Positions 17,897 to 25,484 of a stretch of 64,000 nucleotides of DNA are shown one piece after another (position 1 is the stretch's first letter; each line of letters opens with the position of its first letter). The notes under the pieces were generated by a model. It did not search any database. It was not told the DNA's origin and saw only the letters and a program-made list of their open reading frames with translations. Both the position numbers and the translations under genes were made by a program. The stretch is from Streptomyces sp. NBC_00249 (GTDB lineage Bacteria; Actinomycetota; Actinomycetes; Streptomycetales; Streptomycetaceae): NCBI RefSeq assembly GCF_026342355.1, contig NZ_JAPEMV010000003.1, positions 124,001-188,000 on the forward strand, read 5' to 3'.

Positions 17897-19014
17897 GCGG
17901 AGTCCCCCTCGCGGGTGCCGCGGCGCAGGACCGCCAGGGCGGAGCAGAGCCCGTCGAGGTCGGCGTAGGCCCCCTGGAGGTGGCGGCCACCGGACTCGGC
18001 GAAGGCCGTACGGGCGTGCAGCAGCCGGGTGTTGTCGAAGACCAGGCAGTCCCCGGGCGCGAGCCGGAAGTCGAGGCACAGCTCCGGGCGCAGCAGCAGC
18101 TCCCCGAAGCGCCGGTAGGCGGCGTAGAACTCCTCCAGGACGGCGGCGCTCGCGTGCAGGGTGCCGATGGAGCGGTTGTTGAACCGGATCTCGCGGATCC
18201 GGCCGAGCGGGTCCACGTCGACGAGCGGCCGGTGCGCGCGCAGTTCGGTCCTGGCGTCGGTGAACGCGAACTCCACCGGCACCCGGGTCAGCACCTCGAA
18301 GGCCCGCGGGTCCTCGGCCCGCAGCAGGGCGGCCGCGTGGAAGCCGTCCACCAGCCCGGAGTCCCCGCCGGCCGCCTCGTTGCGCAGGCAGTGCAGCAGC
18401 TGCACCGTGGGCACCGGGTCCCGGTACGGGTTGTCGGTGTGCGGGGTGATCCGGGCCCCGGTGAAGGCCAGGTTGTTCGGGTCGGCCTCGACCCGTACCT
18501 CGAAGAGCTCCCCGTAGTTCGTCCGGCGTACGAAGCCGAAGGTCTCCGCGACGTCCAGCACCATCCGGTCCCGGCAGGGGACGCCGCGCAGCAGGACGAA
18601 GCCGAGCCGCCGCACGCTGTCCAGCGCGTGGATCCGTACCGCGCGGTCGCCGATGTACGCGTCCCAGGAGGCCTCAGGGACCCGCCCGGCCAGGTCCGGT
18701 GCCGCCCACAGCTCCTTGTCCTGCTCGGTCCGCCCGTCACCGTCGCCGTGGCGGGCGGCGCCGGGGGCGTGGGCCTCCAGCCAGCCGGCCGGGTAGAGCG
18801 AGCGGTGGCCGTCCGGCTCCCACACCACCTCCCAGCCGGGCCCGGAGCGGTCGCCGGAGGCGGGCACCTCACGGGCCTCGGCTACGGCCAGGCCGGTGGG
18901 CAGGTCGGTGATCTGGAACAGCTTCTGGCCGTTGCGCGGGTCGCGGCACTCGCCGCAGGGGCAGTTGTCGCGCAGCCAGGGCGCGGGCGAATCGGTGATC
19001 GCCGTGGAGGGCAT
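17893..19014 (-). CDS. Gamma-butyrobetaine-hydroxylase/TmpA-like Fe(II)/2-oxoglutarate dioxygenase
   Basis: This 373-residue enzyme has the two-part BBOX layout. An N-terminal zinc module has Cys18, Cys20, Cys23 (NCPCGEC) and His82 after LYPAGWLEA. The catalytic domain has the iron facial triad His192-x-Asp194 (PHTDNPY) and His333 (RLLHARTAF), with Arg335 for 2-oxoglutarate. Gamma-butyrobetaine hydroxylases bind a quaternary amine in an aromatic cage; TmpA uses the same fold to hydroxylate C1 of 2-trimethylaminoethylphosphonate. Here the gene is coupled to a PhnZ/TmpB-like gene, which favours the TmpA role over carnitine synthesis. ATG 19014 is chosen because GGGAG lies just upstream. An in-frame GTG shortly upstream is a less likely start. 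Confidence 0.85.
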   Translation of the reverse strand: MPSTAITDSPAPWLRDNCPCGECRDPRNGQKLFQITDLPTGLAVAEAREVPASGDRSGPGWEVVWEPDGHRSLYPAGWLEAHAPGAARHGDGDGRTEQDKELWAAPDLAGRVPEASWDAYIGDRAVRIHALDSVRRLGFVLLRGVPCRDRMVLDVAETFGFVRRTNYGELFEVRVEADPNNLAFTGARITPHTDNPYRDPVPTVQLLHCLRNEAAGGDSGLVDGFHAAALLRAEDPRAFEVLTRVPVEFAFTDARTELRAHRPLVDVDPLGRIREIRFNNRSIGTLHASAAVLEEFYAAYRRFGELLLRPELCLDFRLAPGDCLVFDNTRLLHARTAFAESGGRHLQGAYADLDGLCSALAVLRRGTREGDSA

Positions 19015-19075
19015 CGGGGCTCCCGTCGTCGTTTCGTGGGCCACGGCTTCCGGCCGTGGGATCAGCCGGCGCCCA

Positions 19076-19093
19076 AAGTTGTATGTACAACTT
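19076..19093. promoter_or_regulatory. Operator palindrome upstream of the oxygenase operon
   Basis: AAGTTGTATGTACAACTT has perfect 8-bp arms around a 2-bp centre, 62 bp before the TmpA-like start. Its TTGT-N4-ACAA core matches the palindrome at 11034 before the importer. This suggests common control of uptake and breakdown by one or both HutC-type regulators. Confidence 0.65.
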
Positions 19094-19191
19094 GGCCCCC
19101 GCGGGCATGCTGGCAGTCCCGGATGGCCGCGAGGTGACGCCGAGATGACCGGAACCGGATCCCCGGCGTCCTCGTCTGAGACCCCGTGTGG

Positions 19192-20310
19192 ATGAAACGA
19201 AGAGTCCTGGCCCTGCTGCTCGCCCTGCTCGCGACCCAGGTGGGCAGCCTGATCAGCCCCGCCTACGCCTGCGGCTGCGGGGCGATGGTCCCCGACGCGG
19301 CCTCCCGGATCGGGGTCGACCGAGAGACCTCCGTCGTCCGCTGGGACGGCCGCACCGAGGAGATCGTGATGCGGTTCACCGTCGGCGGGACCGCCCACCG
19401 GGCCGCCTGGATCATGCCGGTGCCGGGGCGGGCGAGCGTGGAGCTGGGCGACCCCGGCCTGTTCACCGAGCTGGCCGAGCTGATCAAGCCCGAGCGCAGG
19501 ACCCGTTCGTACTTCTGGCCGCGCGACAGGGACTGGCCGTTCTCCTCCGGCGAGCGCATGGTCGGAGCCGCCCCGCGCCTCCCGGGTGACGCCGCGGTCG
19601 GCGTCGTCGGCCGCGAGCGCCTCGGCGACTTCGACGTGGCCCGGCTGACCGCCACCGACCCCGACGCCCTGCGCGAGTGGCTGGAGACCAACGGCTTCCA
19701 GCTCCCCGACCGGCTCGCCGGGGAACTGCGGCCCTACGTCGACCAGAAGTGGGAGTACGTCGCCGTCCGCCTCGCCCCCCGCGAGCAGGGCCGCCCGCTG
19801 CGCGGCGAACTGGACCCGCTGCGGATCCGCTTCGACAGCACCCGGCTCGTCTACCCCATGCGGCTGTCCCGGCTGGCCCGCACCCCGCAGTCGCTCGGCC
19901 TGTACATCCTGGCCGACCACCGTATGGAACCCGGCTCCCCGATCGGCGGGAACACCCCCGAGGTCACCTTCGCCGGGAAGGTCACCCCCGAACCCGAGGA
20001 CGCCCTCGCCGCGCTCACCGGCGGGGCCCGGCCGGTGTTCCTGACCGCGATCGACCAGCGGTTCCCGGAACCCTCCCGCATCGACGGCGACCACGAACTG
20101 CGCGCCACCGCCAAGGACACCCCCTACCGGCGGGCCGTTTACCGGGACGAGCTGCTCACCCTCGGCGGAGTCCCCGTCTGGCTGCTGACGGTCGCGGGCA
20201 CGCTGCTGGCCGGGGCCGTCACGGCTGCCGTGCTCCTGCGCCGACGCCGCCTCGCGCGCGCCGCGGCAGGGCCCGCCGGAAACCCGGTTGAACCTTCAGG
20301 CGGCCGCTGA
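19192..20310 (+). CDS. DUF2330 exported membrane-anchored protein
   Basis: This is a 372-residue protein with a clear signal peptide (MKRRVLALLLALLATQ...SPAYA) ending before CGCGAMVP, the Cys-Gly-Cys-Gly start seen in DUF2330 proteins. A single C-terminal membrane segment (VPVWLLTVAGTLLAGAVTAAVLL) is followed by a basic cytosolic tail. The body should therefore sit outside the membrane, anchored at its C-terminus. The WIMPVPG segment is also typical of the family. I start at ATG 19192; an in-frame GTG six bases upstream is possible, and no strong ribosome site favours either. The function of DUF2330 is unknown. It is divergent from the oxygenase operon. Confidence 0.83.
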   Translation: MKRRVLALLLALLATQVGSLISPAYACGCGAMVPDAASRIGVDRETSVVRWDGRTEEIVMRFTVGGTAHRAAWIMPVPGRASVELGDPGLFTELAELIKPERRTRSYFWPRDRDWPFSSGERMVGAAPRLPGDAAVGVVGRERLGDFDVARLTATDPDALREWLETNGFQLPDRLAGELRPYVDQKWEYVAVRLAPREQGRPLRGELDPLRIRFDSTRLVYPMRLSRLARTPQSLGLYILADHRMEPGSPIGGNTPEVTFAGKVTPEPEDALAALTGGARPVFLTAIDQRFPEPSRIDGDHELRATAKDTPYRRAVYRDELLTLGGVPVWLLTVAGTLLAGAVTAAVLLRRRRLARAAAGPAGNPVEPSGGR

Positions 20311-20317
20311 GTACGTT
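20288..20317 (+). promoter_or_regulatory. Promoter for the alpha/beta hydrolase, apparently leaderless
   Basis: TTGAAC (20288-20293) and TACGTT (20312-20317) are spaced by 18 bp. The ATG at 20325 comes seven bases after the -10 hexamer and has no Shine-Dalgarno sequence. Transcription would begin at or next to the start codon. The promoter lies inside the end of the DUF2330 gene. Confidence 0.55.
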
Positions 20318-20324
20318 TCCGGCC

Positions 20325-21170
20325 ATGCCCACCTACCCCGCCCTCGACGGCACCCCGCTCGCCTACCGCGTCCTCGGCGACGCCGCCGGCGCCCCGCTCC
20401 TCTGCCTGCCCGGGGGCCCGATGCAGGCCTCCGCCTACCTCGGGGACCTCGGAGGGCTGGACGCGCACCGCCGGCTGGTCGTCCCGGACCTGCGGGGCAC
20501 GGGAGCCTCCGGCGTCCCCGAGGACCCCGCGGGCTACCGGTGCGACCGGCTCGTCGAGGACGTCGAGGCCCTGCGCGAGCACCTCGGCCTGGAGACCGTC
20601 GACCTGCTGGCGCACTCCGCCGGCGCGAACCTGGCGGTCCTCTACGCCGCCCGCCACCCCGAGCGCGTCTCCCGGCTCACGCTGATCACCCCGAGCGTCT
20701 TCGCCGTCGGGATCCAGATCACCGGCGAACAGCGCCTGGAGGCCGTACGGGTGCGCCGTGACGAGCCCTGGTTCGGCCCCGCGTACGAGGCGCTGGAGGG
20801 GATCGTCGCGGGCCGGGCCACCGCCGACAGCTGGCAGGCCATCGCCCCCTTCATGTACGGCCGCTGGGACGACGCGGCACGCGCCCACCAGGCCGCCGAG
20901 GCGGGCCAGAAGAACCAGGAGGCGGCGGCCGCCTACGGCGCCGAGGGCGCCTTCGACCCGCAGGCCACCCGGGCGGCGCTCGCGGAGCTGGCGGCGCCGG
21001 TGCTGCTGCTCGCGGGCGAGGCCGACATGGCGGCCCCGCCGCAGGCCCTGGCCGAGTACGTCGGGCTGTTCGCGGACGCCGAACTCACCGTCCAGCCCGG
21101 AGCCGGCCACTTCCCCTGGCTGGACGACCCCGAGCGCTTCGTGGCCGCGACCGCGCGCTTCCTCGCGTAG
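20325..21170 (+). CDS. Alpha/beta hydrolase (proline iminopeptidase-like)
   Basis: This is a 281-residue cytosolic alpha/beta hydrolase. The oxyanion region is CLPGGPMQAS, the nucleophile elbow is AHSAGA (Ser about 100), the acid is Asp in LLLAGEADMAAPP and the base is His in GAGHFPWLDDP. The VPDLRGTGAS segment resembles S33 peptidases of the prolyl aminopeptidase group. No signal peptide is present. Substrate cannot be told from the sequence. It lies 14 bp behind the DUF2330 gene but seems to have its own leaderless promoter. A hairpin between it and the ATP-grasp gene probably ends both transcripts. Confidence 0.85.
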   Translation: MPTYPALDGTPLAYRVLGDAAGAPLLCLPGGPMQASAYLGDLGGLDAHRRLVVPDLRGTGASGVPEDPAGYRCDRLVEDVEALREHLGLETVDLLAHSAGANLAVLYAARHPERVSRLTLITPSVFAVGIQITGEQRLEAVRVRRDEPWFGPAYEALEGIVAGRATADSWQAIAPFMYGRWDDAARAHQAAEAGQKNQEAAAAYGAEGAFDPQATRAALAELAAPVLLLAGEADMAAPPQALAEYVGLFADAELTVQPGAGHFPWLDDPERFVAATARFLA

Positions 21171-21190
21171 GGCCTACGCGCCGCCCGGCG

Positions 21191-21209
21191 GGCCGGACCG
21201 CGTCCGGCC
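21191..21209. terminator. Hairpin between convergent genes
   Basis: GGCCGGAC-CGC-GTCCGGCC has 8-bp arms and a 3-base loop, midway in the 46-bp gap between the hydrolase stop and the ATP-grasp stop. There is no U-tract, as is common in Streptomyces terminators. Confidence 0.5.
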
Positions 21210-21216
21210 GGGGTTG

Positions 21217-22023
21217 TCAGCCCGGGGAGGGCGCGGTGCGGGCCCGGCGCAGGGCCAGGGCGGCGAGGGCCTCGGGGGCGCCGGCCTGGCCCCGGATGCC
21301 GGGGAAGGCGTTGATGTCGACGACCAGGGGGTCCGCGTCACCGGTGTCGATGAGGTCCACGCCGTAGACATCCAGCCCGAAGACCCCGCCGACCCGCAGC
21401 GCCACCGCGGCCCAGCCGTCGGGCAGCCGCTCCAGGGTCGGGGCCGGTTCCTTGCCCCCGGCGGCCAGTTCCGAGCGCCGCAGCCCCGCGAAGACCTGGT
21501 CGCCGACCACCCACACCTTGTGGTCGAAGCCGCTGTTGGGTGCGAACTCCTGCACCACGACCGGTTCCACGGCCCAGCGGGACGCCACCTCCCGCAAGGC
21601 GTCCGGGTCGTCGACCCGGGCGACCAGGTCGTCCTTGCGGCTGCGCCGGCTCTTGACCACCAGCGGCCACGGCAGTCCGGCCGCCCGCGCCGCCAGTCCG
21701 GCCGCCGAGGCGAAGGTCCGGGTGGCGGCGAAGGGCAGGCCCGCGCGCCGGGCCAGGGCAGCCATCGTCGTCCGGTCCTGACAGCGGCCGGTCGCAGCCG
21801 CGGAGTTCACCACGGGCGCCCCCCGGCGCTCCAGTTCCGCGGCCAGCTCCAGCGCGGACGGGGTGCGCGCCTTCAGCAGGTACACGTCCGCGAGGGCCCC
21901 GCCCGCGGCGGCGGCCCCCCGGGCGGGGTCCAGCACCTCCACCGCGTGCGCGGGCGCGAGCAGCGCGGCGGTGGCCGCCAGCAGGGGGTGCCCGGGGTCC
22001 GGGGTGATCAGGCCGACCCTCAC
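21217..22023 (-). CDS. ATP-grasp ligase (RimK-like), second of a tandem pair
   Basis: This is a 268-residue ATP-grasp protein. A short pre-ATP-grasp lobe (VRVGLITPDPGHPLL) is followed by the nucleotide-binding pattern PWPLVVKSRRSRKDDLV, VVVQEFAPNSGFDHKVWVVGDQVF and the metal-binding end GLDVYGVDLIDT...PLVVDINAFPGIRG. It is a diverged relative of the upstream gene. GTG 22023 overlaps that gene's stop (GTGA), so they are co-translated. RimK-like ligases join a carboxylate to an amine using ATP. No precursor peptide or amino-acid carrier protein is seen beside it. The acceptor could be a small molecule, a cofactor or a protein tail. Confidence 0.82.
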   Translation of the reverse strand: MRVGLITPDPGHPLLAATAALLAPAHAVEVLDPARGAAAAGGALADVYLLKARTPSALELAAELERRGAPVVNSAAATGRCQDRTTMAALARRAGLPFAATRTFASAAGLAARAAGLPWPLVVKSRRSRKDDLVARVDDPDALREVASRWAVEPVVVQEFAPNSGFDHKVWVVGDQVFAGLRRSELAAGGKEPAPTLERLPDGWAAVALRVGGVFGLDVYGVDLIDTGDADPLVVDINAFPGIRGQAGAPEALAALALRRARTAPSPG

Positions 22024-22946
22024 GCGCTGTCCCCCGCCCCCGCCGAGGCCTGCGCCGGAACGGTCACCGGCAGCACGTACGGGCGCGCGGGCGGGCAGGG
22101 CGCGGCGGGCGGGCCCTGCCGGCCTCCCGCGCGGGCCAGTGCCAGGACGGCCCGCGCCACCCGGGCCGCCGCGTCGGGCACCTGACGGAAGCTCGGGAAG
22201 TCGTTCACGTCGACGACCACCGGCCCGTCGGGCCCCAGCAGCACGTCCACGCCGTACAGGTCCAGCCCGTAGACCTCGCCCACCCGGGCGGCGACGGCCG
22301 CGACCTCGCGCGGCAGCGGGACCTGCCGTTCGCGGACCCCGGAGCCGGGGTGCAGGGGCGAGCAGCGCTCGGTCGCGAACAGCTCCCCGTCGACGCAGTA
22401 CACCTTGATGTCGGTGCCCGGGTTCGGGACGTACGGCTGGGCGATCAGCATGCCCTCGCCCGCGAGTACGGGGAGCAGCGCGGCCAGCCGGTCCGGCGAG
22501 GGCACCAGGTGGACGGCCCGTCCGGAGCTGCCGTCGGCCGGTTTGACGACGAGCGGGTACTCCTCGTCGGGTATCTCCGCGAGGAGTTCGGGCGAGGCGA
22601 CCGCGTAGGTGGCGGGCAGCGGCAGTCCCCGGGCGTGCCCGAGGGCGGCGGCGAGCGCCTTGTCGCGTACGCCCCGGATCGACCGGGCGTCGTTGACGGT
22701 GGTGGCCCCGGCGGCGGCCGCGGCCTCCAGGAGGGTCAGGCCCGGACCGCCGGACACCGTCTTGAGGACCCAGGCGTCGTGCGCGCCCGCCCGTACGACC
22801 TGGCTCATGCGCAGCAGCGAGCCGCCCGGCCGGACCACGTCGACGTGGTGGCCCCACGCGGTCAGCTTGCCGATCACCTCGTTGGGCATGCCGTCATGGC
22901 GGTAGTGCTCCTCCACCAGGAAGCAGAGCCTCATGAACTTCCCCAT
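22020..22946 (-). CDS. ATP-grasp ligase (RimK/LysX-like), first of a tandem pair
   Basis: This is a 308-residue ATP-grasp protein: N-terminal lobe MRLCFLVEEHYRHDGMPNEV, P-loop-like YPLVVKPADGSSGRAVHLV, MLIAQPYVPNPGTDIKVYCV and metal site LDLYGVDVLLGPDGPVVVDVNDFPSF. A Pro/Ala-rich tail of 40 residues follows the fold. ATG at 22946 gives 308 residues. ATG at 22934, with GGGGAAG just before it, is an equally possible start that removes only MGKF. The gene is divergent from the conservon; the shared 230-bp gap is AT-richer than its surroundings and holds two palindromes. The function of the pair is unknown; ligation of an amino acid is inference from the fold. Confidence 0.82.
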   Translation of the reverse strand: MGKFMRLCFLVEEHYRHDGMPNEVIGKLTAWGHHVDVVRPGGSLLRMSQVVRAGAHDAWVLKTVSGGPGLTLLEAAAAAGATTVNDARSIRGVRDKALAAALGHARGLPLPATYAVASPELLAEIPDEEYPLVVKPADGSSGRAVHLVPSPDRLAALLPVLAGEGMLIAQPYVPNPGTDIKVYCVDGELFATERCSPLHPGSGVRERQVPLPREVAAVAARVGEVYGLDLYGVDVLLGPDGPVVVDVNDFPSFRQVPDAAARVARAVLALARAGGRQGPPAAPCPPARPYVLPVTVPAQASAGAGDSA

Positions 22947-23176
22947 ATTCCCCGGACGTCCTCCGCCGATTCCGTCCGGCGAGTTGTGACGTCACAGGAT
23001 GCCACGGCATAGCCCCGAAACCGCTTCAGAAGCAGCCTTAGTGGGCGTTACCCAGCGTAATAATCGACAGGATTGCGACAAGACCTTTCCTAAACGATCA
23101 GCAATCCTCTTATAGTTGTGCCTCGTTGCCACAGGAACCATCGCTTCCATTTACGCCCGGTTTGAGGCTTTGATTG
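22947..23176. promoter_or_regulatory. Divergent promoter region with two palindromes and an inverted repeat
   Basis: This gap between the ATP-grasp pair and cvnA contains TGTGACGTCACA (22985-22996) and ATGCCACGGCAT (22999-23010), both palindromic and two bases apart. AGGATTGC (23069-23076) is repeated inverted as GCAATCCT (23101-23108). TATAGT at 23111-23116 is a fair -10 for cvnA; I see no matching -35. The stretch is unusually AT-rich for this window. Confidence 0.45.
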
Positions 23177-24733
23177 ATGACGGCGTCGCCCTCCCCCCTT
23201 CGCCCCGCCCTGCTCGCCCTGCTCGTCACGGCAGTGGCCACGGGCGCACTCTCGACGGCGGCGGTGGCCGCGGCCCCGTCGGCCGTCCAGTACCCCCTCG
23301 GCTGGTTCGCCGCGTTCGGGTCGCTGCTGCTGACGGTCGCCGCCTGCGCCGTGACCTGGCAGTCGCGCACCGCCCGCACCCTGCGCGCCAGGGTCACGTA
23401 CCTCACCGGTGAAGTCTCCGCCCGCGACGGGTACATCGCCCGCCTCACGGCCGAGACCACCCGCGAGGCCGCCGACCGCACCGCCGAACGCGACCGCCTC
23501 ACCACCGCCCACCGCGCCGAGGTCGACCACCTGACCACCGCCCACGCCGCCGAACTGGACCGGCTCACCGCCGCCCACACCGCGGAGACCGACGGCCTGC
23601 GCACCGCCCACACCACCGAGCTCGACACCCTCGCCTCCGCCCAGGCGGTCACCCGCGAGCGGCTCGGCGAGGAACTGCGGCGCGCCCGCTCCGGACGGGC
23701 CGCCGCCATGGCCGCCGCCGCCAACGCGGCCGGCCGGATGCAGGCCCTCGCCACCGGCATGCTGGCCGACCTGCGCGAGATGGAACACCGGCACGCCGAC
23801 GAGGACGTCCTCACCGACCTCCTCCACCTCGACCACCGCACCGCCCAGGCCGGCCGCCTCGCCGACTCCATCGCCGTACTGACCGGGGCCCGTTCGGGCC
23901 GCCGCTGGGCGAAGCCGATCGTCATGGAGTCCATCCTGCGCGGCGCCATGGGCCGCATCGGCGGCTACCAGCGGGTCCGGCTGCACTCCACCAGCGAGGC
24001 CGCCGTCGCCGGGCACGCCGCCGAGGGCGTCATGCACGCCCTCGCCGAACTGCTCGACAACGCCGCGAACTTCTCGCCGCCTAACGCCGAGGTCCACGTG
24101 TACGTGGAAGAGGTGCCGTCCGGGATCGTCATCACCGTCGAGGACAGCGGCCTCGTCATGAGCGAGGTCCAGCTGCGCCGCGCCGAACAGGCCGTGACCG
24201 CCGAGTCGCTGGACCTGGCGGGGCTCTCCGGAACCCGCCTCGGACTCGCCGTCGTCGGCCGCCTCGCCCACAAGCACGGGCTGACGGTCTCCTTCCGGCC
24301 CTCCGCGCGCGGCGGCACCGGCGCGCTGATGATGCTCCCGCAGGAACTGATCAGCCGTACCCAGGCCGAGGCCACGCCCGTCCCGGACCTGCCGGCCGCC
24401 CTCACGCCCGCCGCACCGGCGCGGCGCGTGCCCGCCCCGCGCGCGGAGGCCGAGCCCGTCCACGGCACCCCCGACGGCTCCCACGACTCCGCGACCACCG
24501 GCGCGAACCCGGTGCTCGGCGAGAGCGGACTGCCCCAGCGCAGGCGCGGCCGCACCCTGGCCGCCGCCCACCCGGAGGGGCCCGACGCGGACGAGGCGGC
24601 CCCCACCCCGGCCGCCCCCGCCGGCGCCTCCCGGTCCGCCGCCCGCTTCGGCAGCTTCCGGCAGGCCGTGCGCTCCGCACCGGCCCGGCAGCAGCCCACG
24701 AACCCCCCGTACCCGGAAGGCAACACGAGATGA
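23177..24733 (+). CDS. cvnA: Conservon sensor-like histidine kinase CvnA
   Basis: This is a 518-residue membrane protein with two N-terminal membrane segments (residues 8-33 and 43-61). A coiled coil built of five 11-residue repeats spans residues 106-160, each close to D-x-L-x-x-A-H-x-x-E-x. A degenerate dimerisation region follows, then an HATPase domain with the N-box HALAELLDNAANFSPP and EDSGLVM. There is no typical phosphoacceptor H-box. The C-terminal 150 residues are Pro/Ala-rich. ATG 23177 is preceded by GAGG at good spacing. CvnA heads the conserved four-gene conservon with CvnB, CvnC and CvnD, thought to form a membrane complex that resembles a eukaryotic G-protein-coupled system. 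It overlaps cvnB by ATGA. Confidence 0.9.
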   Translation: MTASPSPLRPALLALLVTAVATGALSTAAVAAAPSAVQYPLGWFAAFGSLLLTVAACAVTWQSRTARTLRARVTYLTGEVSARDGYIARLTAETTREAADRTAERDRLTTAHRAEVDHLTTAHAAELDRLTAAHTAETDGLRTAHTTELDTLASAQAVTRERLGEELRRARSGRAAAMAAAANAAGRMQALATGMLADLREMEHRHADEDVLTDLLHLDHRTAQAGRLADSIAVLTGARSGRRWAKPIVMESILRGAMGRIGGYQRVRLHSTSEAAVAGHAAEGVMHALAELLDNAANFSPPNAEVHVYVEEVPSGIVITVEDSGLVMSEVQLRRAEQAVTAESLDLAGLSGTRLGLAVVGRLAHKHGLTVSFRPSARGGTGALMMLPQELISRTQAEATPVPDLPAALTPAAPARRVPAPRAEAEPVHGTPDGSHDSATTGANPVLGESGLPQRRRGRTLAAAHPEGPDADEAAPTPAAPAGASRSAARFGSFRQAVRSAPARQQPTNPPYPEGNTR

Positions 24734-25131
24734 CCGGCTCCACCACCGACGAGACGCTCAACTGGCTCCTGGAAGGACTCCTGGAGCGCACCCCCGGCGC
24801 CCGGCACGCCCTCGTGCTCTCGCGCGACGGCCTCAAGCTCTGCCGCACCCCCGAGCTCTCCGTCGACCAGGCCGACCAGCTCGCCGCGATCGCCGCCGGC
24901 ATCCAGAGCCTCTCCCACGGCGCCTCCATCGAGTTCGGCGACGGCAGCGGCGGGGTCCGCTCCGCCATGGCCGAGTTCCACGGCGGGATCCTCTTCATCG
25001 TGGAGGCCGGCGAGGGCGCGCACCTCGCGCTCGTCGCCGACGAGGAGGCCGACGCCGGATTCGTCGGCCACAACATGTCCGAACTGGTGGAGCAGCTGAG
25101 CGAGCATCTGATCGCCAGGCCCCGGGGTTGA
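24730..25131 (+). CDS. cvnB: Conservon roadblock/LC7 protein CvnB
   Basis: This is a 133-residue roadblock/LC7 (MglB-like) protein with LNWLLEGLLERTPGARHALVLSRDGLKLC, then QLAAIAAGIQSLSHGASIEFG and GILFIVEAGEGAHLALVADEEADAGFVGHNMSEL. Roadblock proteins bind or regulate small GTPases; here the partner is CvnD. ATG 24730 overlaps the cvnA stop. Length and composition are normal for CvnB. It ends by a TTGA overlap with cvnC, so three coupled starts follow one another in 800 bases. Confidence 0.93.
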   Translation: MTGSTTDETLNWLLEGLLERTPGARHALVLSRDGLKLCRTPELSVDQADQLAAIAAGIQSLSHGASIEFGDGSGGVRSAMAEFHGGILFIVEAGEGAHLALVADEEADAGFVGHNMSELVEQLSEHLIARPRG

Positions 25132-25484
25132 GCCGCGGCAGGCCGGGCCGGGACGACTCCCCGGACCGGCTCTACACCCTCACCGGCGGCCGCACCCGGT
25201 CCGGCGGAGACGCCTTCGACCTGGTGACCCTGATCGTCGCCGAGTGTGACCCGGTGCCAGGCATGCAGTCCGAGCACGCGGCGATCCTGCGGATGTGCCG
25301 CTACCCGACGGCCGTCGTGGAGGTCGCGGCCGAACTGGGCCTGCCCGTGTCGATCGTACGGATCCTCCTCGCCGACCTGCAGGACACCGGGCGCGTCAGC
25401 GCCCGCCACCCGCGGGCGACGACGTACCGCCTTCCCGACCCCGACATCCTGGAGCAGGTGCTCGTTGGACTCCGCAACCTCTGA
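25128..25484 (+). CDS. cvnC: Conservon DUF742 protein CvnC
   Basis: This is a 118-residue DUF742 protein: RLYTLTGGRTRSGGDAFDLVTLI, then a helix-turn-helix-like segment ILRMCRYPTAVVEVAAELGLPVSIVRILLADL. The winged-helix look is typical of CvnC. The start is TTG 25128, whose last two bases open the cvnB stop (TTGA). No ATG or GTG fits better. Its end overlaps cvnD by 20 bases. Its biochemical role is not established; in conservons it joins the CvnA-B-D complex. Confidence 0.92.
   Translation: MSRGRPGRDDSPDRLYTLTGGRTRSGGDAFDLVTLIVAECDPVPGMQSEHAAILRMCRYPTAVVEVAAELGLPVSIVRILLADLQDTGRVSARHPRATTYRLPDPDILEQVLVGLRNL

Noticed and set aside
22985..22996. CRP-type binding site (TGTGA...TCACA)
   Set aside because: CRP sites have a 6-bp spacer; here the half-sites are two bases apart. 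Kept only as an unassigned palindrome.
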